Notes under the pieces: generated by a model
Databases searched by the model: none
The model's input: only the letters and a program-made list of their open reading frames with translations
Told to the model about the DNA's origin: nothing
Assembly: GCA_022865305.1 (NCBI GenBank)
Contig: JALHSP010000056.1
Coordinates: 62,001-126,000 of the forward strand
Direction: 5' to 3'
DNA: 64,000 nucleotides
Source of the DNA: Bacteroidales bacterium
Lineage (GTDB): Bacteria; Bacteroidota; Bacteroidia; Bacteroidales; VadinHA17
Shown here: positions 62,114-64,000 of the stretch, one piece after another
Layout: every line of letters begins with the position of its first letter
How positions within the stretch are numbered: the stretch's first letter is position 1
Program-made: the position numbers and the translations under genes

Positions 62114-63358
62114 ATGGATATTTTTGACAAAATCAAATCAAACAGGGGTGCCTTAGGGCAATATTCTGAAGTAGGCGACGGATATTTTATGTTCCCGAAG
62201 CTTGAAGGTGAAATTTCTCCAAGGATGAAATTCAGAGGCAAAGAGGTTCTTATCTGGAGTTTAAACAATTACCTGGGTCTTGCAAGTAATCCCGAAGTAA
62301 TTAAGGCAGATGCCGAAGCCACCGCAAAATACGGTCTTGCATATCCTATGGGTGCAAGGATGATGTCGGGGCAAACAACCATGCACGAAAAATTCGAGAA
62401 AATGGCTGCCGAATTTGTCGGGAAAGAGTCCGCATATCTTCTCAATTACGGTTACCAGGGAATGGTTTCGATAATCGATGCACTTGTTGACAGGCATGAT
62501 GTAATTGTATATGATTCCGATGCGCACGCGTGCATAATGGATGGTTTAAGGCTTCATTTCGGAAAAAGATTTGTTTTCCCTCATAATGACATTGAGGGTT
62601 GTGAAAAACAATTGCAACGAGCAACCAAACTGGTTGAAGAGACCGGCGGCGGGATCCTTGTCATCACTGAAGGTGTTTTCGGAATGGCCGGGGATCTTGG
62701 CAAGCTTGATAAAATTGTAGCTCTGAAAAAGAAATATAATTTCCGGTTTCTAGTTGATGATGCTCATGGGTTCGGAACCATGGGAGCAACAGGTTCAGGC
62801 ACAGGAGAACATTTTGGTGTACAGGATCAGATAGATGTTTATTTTGCAACTTTTGCCAAATCGATGGCAGGAATCGGCGCTTTCGTGGCAAGTACAAAGG
62901 AAGTTGTGACTTATTTACGTTTCAACCTGAGATCCCAGATTTATGCAAAATCGCTGCCTATGGCCATGACACTCGGAGCTATCAAAAGGCTTGAGCTTAT
63001 CCAGGAACATCCCGAGTATAAAGAAAAGCTATGGACGATAGTCAAGGCTCTTCAGAAAGGACTCAGAGATGCAGGACTTAACCTTGGCAGGACAGAATCA
63101 CCGGTCACTCCTGTATTTTTCAAATGTCCTCTTGAACAGGTTACACAGCTTATTTATGATCTCAGGGAAAACTTCGGGATATTCTGTTCTGTTGTCATCT
63201 ACCCGGTTGTACCACGCGACGTTGTTATGTTACGTCTTATCCCGACAGCATCACATACACTTGAAGATGTTGCATATACTGTGAATGCATTTAAAGAGAT
63301 CAAGAGGAAGGTTGATAATGACGAATACCCTCATAAAATGGCGGATTTTTCAAAATAA
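62114..63358 (+). CDS. Alpha-oxoamine synthase family PLP enzyme
   Basis: This 414-residue enzyme condenses an amino acid with an acyl-CoA, in the family of serine palmitoyltransferase, 2-amino-3-ketobutyrate ligase and BioF. The PLP lysine is in TFAKSMAGIGAFVA, the cofactor Asp in VDDAHGFGTMG, and the His that stacks on PLP in DSDAHACIMDG. Compared with the known Bacteroidota serine palmitoyltransferase it is a distinct paralogue (start MDIFDKIKSNRGALGQYSEV, YPMGARMMSGQT). A role in sphingolipid-type or amino-ketone synthesis is therefore plausible but not proven. It has its own promoter. Confidence 0.9.
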   Translation: MDIFDKIKSNRGALGQYSEVGDGYFMFPKLEGEISPRMKFRGKEVLIWSLNNYLGLASNPEVIKADAEATAKYGLAYPMGARMMSGQTTMHEKFEKMAAEFVGKESAYLLNYGYQGMVSIIDALVDRHDVIVYDSDAHACIMDGLRLHFGKRFVFPHNDIEGCEKQLQRATKLVEETGGGILVITEGVFGMAGDLGKLDKIVALKKKYNFRFLVDDAHGFGTMGATGSGTGEHFGVQDQIDVYFATFAKSMAGIGAFVASTKEVVTYLRFNLRSQIYAKSLPMAMTLGAIKRLELIQEHPEYKEKLWTIVKALQKGLRDAGLNLGRTESPVTPVFFKCPLEQVTQLIYDLRENFGIFCSVVIYPVVPRDVVMLRLIPTASHTLEDVAYTVNAFKEIKRKVDNDEYPHKMADFSK

Positions 63359-63430
63359 CAGCCAGGGTCTGTTTAAATTAATATCATGTGCAGAGCCAGG
63401 TCTGAGACCTGGCTCTGCATTTATAATCTA

Positions 63431-63630
63431 CCTCACCTCAACCCCTCTAATGTTTTCTTTCCTCACCCTAAATCCTGCTCCTGTTTTTTCTTTACCTCAC
63501 CCCATACCCCTCTCCTGTTTTTTCTTTACCTCACCCTAAATCCCTCTCCTGTTTTTTCTTTTCCTCACCCTATACCCCTCTCCTGTTTTTTCTTTACCTC
63601 ACCCCATACCCCTCTCCTAAAGGAGAGGGG
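63431..63630. repeat. 34-base pyrimidine-rich tandem repeat ending in a hairpin
   Basis: Units starting CCTCACC begin at 63431, 63461, 63495, 63529, 63563 and 63597. From the second on they are 34 bases long, with CCTCTCCTGTTTTTTCTTTA cores. The last turns into a perfect CCCCTCTCC/GGAGAGGGG hairpin (63609-63630). Open frames through it are repeat-coded and are not genes. Confidence 0.9.
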
Positions 63631-63657
63631 CTTAATTATTTTATTATCTGCTTTTTA

Positions 63658-63830
63658 CCCCCTTCTCTTTCAGGAGAAGGGGGCAAGGGGGATGAGGACA
63701 ATCCACACAGAAGGGGGCAAGGGGGATGAGGACAATCCACACAGAAGGGCAAGGGGGATGAGGACAATCCACACAGAAGGGCAAGGGGGATGAGGACAAT
63801 CCACACAGAAGGGGGCAGGGGGATGAGGCG
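63658..63830. repeat. 34/32-base purine-rich tandem repeat with hairpin start
   Basis: A perfect CCCCCTTCTC/GAGAAGGGGG hairpin (63658-63683) is followed by units starting GAAGGG at 63676, 63710, 63744, 63776 and a partial one at 63808. The first two are 34 bases, the next two 32. All contain GGGGGATGAGG and the ACAATCCACACA tail. Bases 63831-64000 show no recognised gene. Confidence 0.9.
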
Positions 63831-63869
63831 AAAAACTCAGGAGACGTAGGATGGATTAAGAATAAGGAG

Positions 63870-63992
63870 ATGGATGACACAGGAAAAGGTAAAGGTATCA
63901 AGAGGATTTATGTGACAGACCTTTTCGAACAAATTCTTTCTTCATTCGTTATAACTTTATTAATAACAGGAGCCTGTAATAATAGTTCCTGA
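63870..63992 (+). CDS. Possible short lipoprotein-like reading frame
   Basis: A 40-codon frame starts at the ATG at 63870 and ends with ILSSFVITLLITGACNNSS before TGA, with a lipobox-like LITGAC. It is too short to be a normal lipoprotein and lies after a repeat array near the window end. It may be chance or the start of a frameshifted gene. Confidence 0.2.
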   Translation: MDDTGKGKGIKRIYVTDLFEQILSSFVITLLITGACNNSS

Positions 63993-64000
63993 TAAGAAGC

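Noticed and set aside
63431-63830. CRISPR array
   Set aside because: Units are contiguous with no unique spacers between them and no cas genes lie nearby; these are plain tandem repeats.
63386-63901. Open frames of 85-135 codons on both strands through the repeat arrays
   Set aside because: The translations are low-complexity copies of the repeat and have no initiation signals.

Overview
The window is chromosomal DNA from a member of the Bacteroidota, most likely an environmental, at least facultatively anaerobic Bacteroidales-type bacterium. The evidence is two SusC/SusD pairs, Bacteroidota-restricted families (DUF5606, the DUF3276 PUR-alpha-like protein, the DUF4835/PorD-like protein, an omega-like RNA polymerase subunit, long NusB), TTTG-N18-TAnnTTTG promoters and the general lack of Shine-Dalgarno sites. 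An [FeFe]-hydrogenase and a carbamate kinase/ornithine carbamoyltransferase pair point to fermentative metabolism. No tRNA, rRNA, CRISPR array or insertion sequence was recognised.

Layout. 0-3.4 kb: the end of a secreted glycosidase-like protein and a GH127-type lipoprotein. 3.5-8.2 kb: a leftward operon for the proton-translocating transhydrogenase (pntAA, pntAB, pntB) translationally coupled to pepP. 8.3-12.5 kb: a heparinase II/III-like enzyme and dipeptidyl peptidase IV. 12.6-15.5 kb: a damaged stretch with an M28 peptidase lacking both ends, an [FeFe]-hydrogenase lacking its N-terminus and carrying a frameshift, and an intact NuoE-like partner. 15.5-23.1 kb: YgiQ radical SAM enzyme, a TPR protein, an ECF sigma/anti-sigma/periplasmic trio and a LysM-receptor fusion. 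23.2-35 kb: housekeeping genes (purC, phoH, mazG, agmatinase, coaE, yajC, nusB, argF, arcC). 35-41.4 kb: a lipoprotein, ftsK, lolA, a short HDIG membrane protein and an NlpC/P60 hydrolase. 41.4-51 kb: two adjacent SusC/SusD operons without enzymes. 51.3-54.3 kb: histidine degradation (hutI, ftcD). 54.4-63.4 kb: an outer-membrane barrel protein, fabI, and a cell-envelope/repair cluster recN-DUF4835-coaBC-rpoZ-like-bamD, then an alpha-oxoamine synthase. 63.4-64 kb: tandem repeats.

Most genes are ordinary core functions and I found no convincing new multi-gene system. The most unusual material is non-coding: a dispersed family of G/C-rich palindromic elements with a GGGGG(A/T)TGAG-type core sits at many gene ends. 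It supplies the stop codons of phoH and argF and has grown into three tandem arrays, all with a period of about 34 bases. The two SusC operons share a promoter with a dyad over the -33 box. Two conserved genes (hydA, coaBC) are broken only by one-base changes in A runs, so base-calling error must be excluded before calling them pseudogenes.
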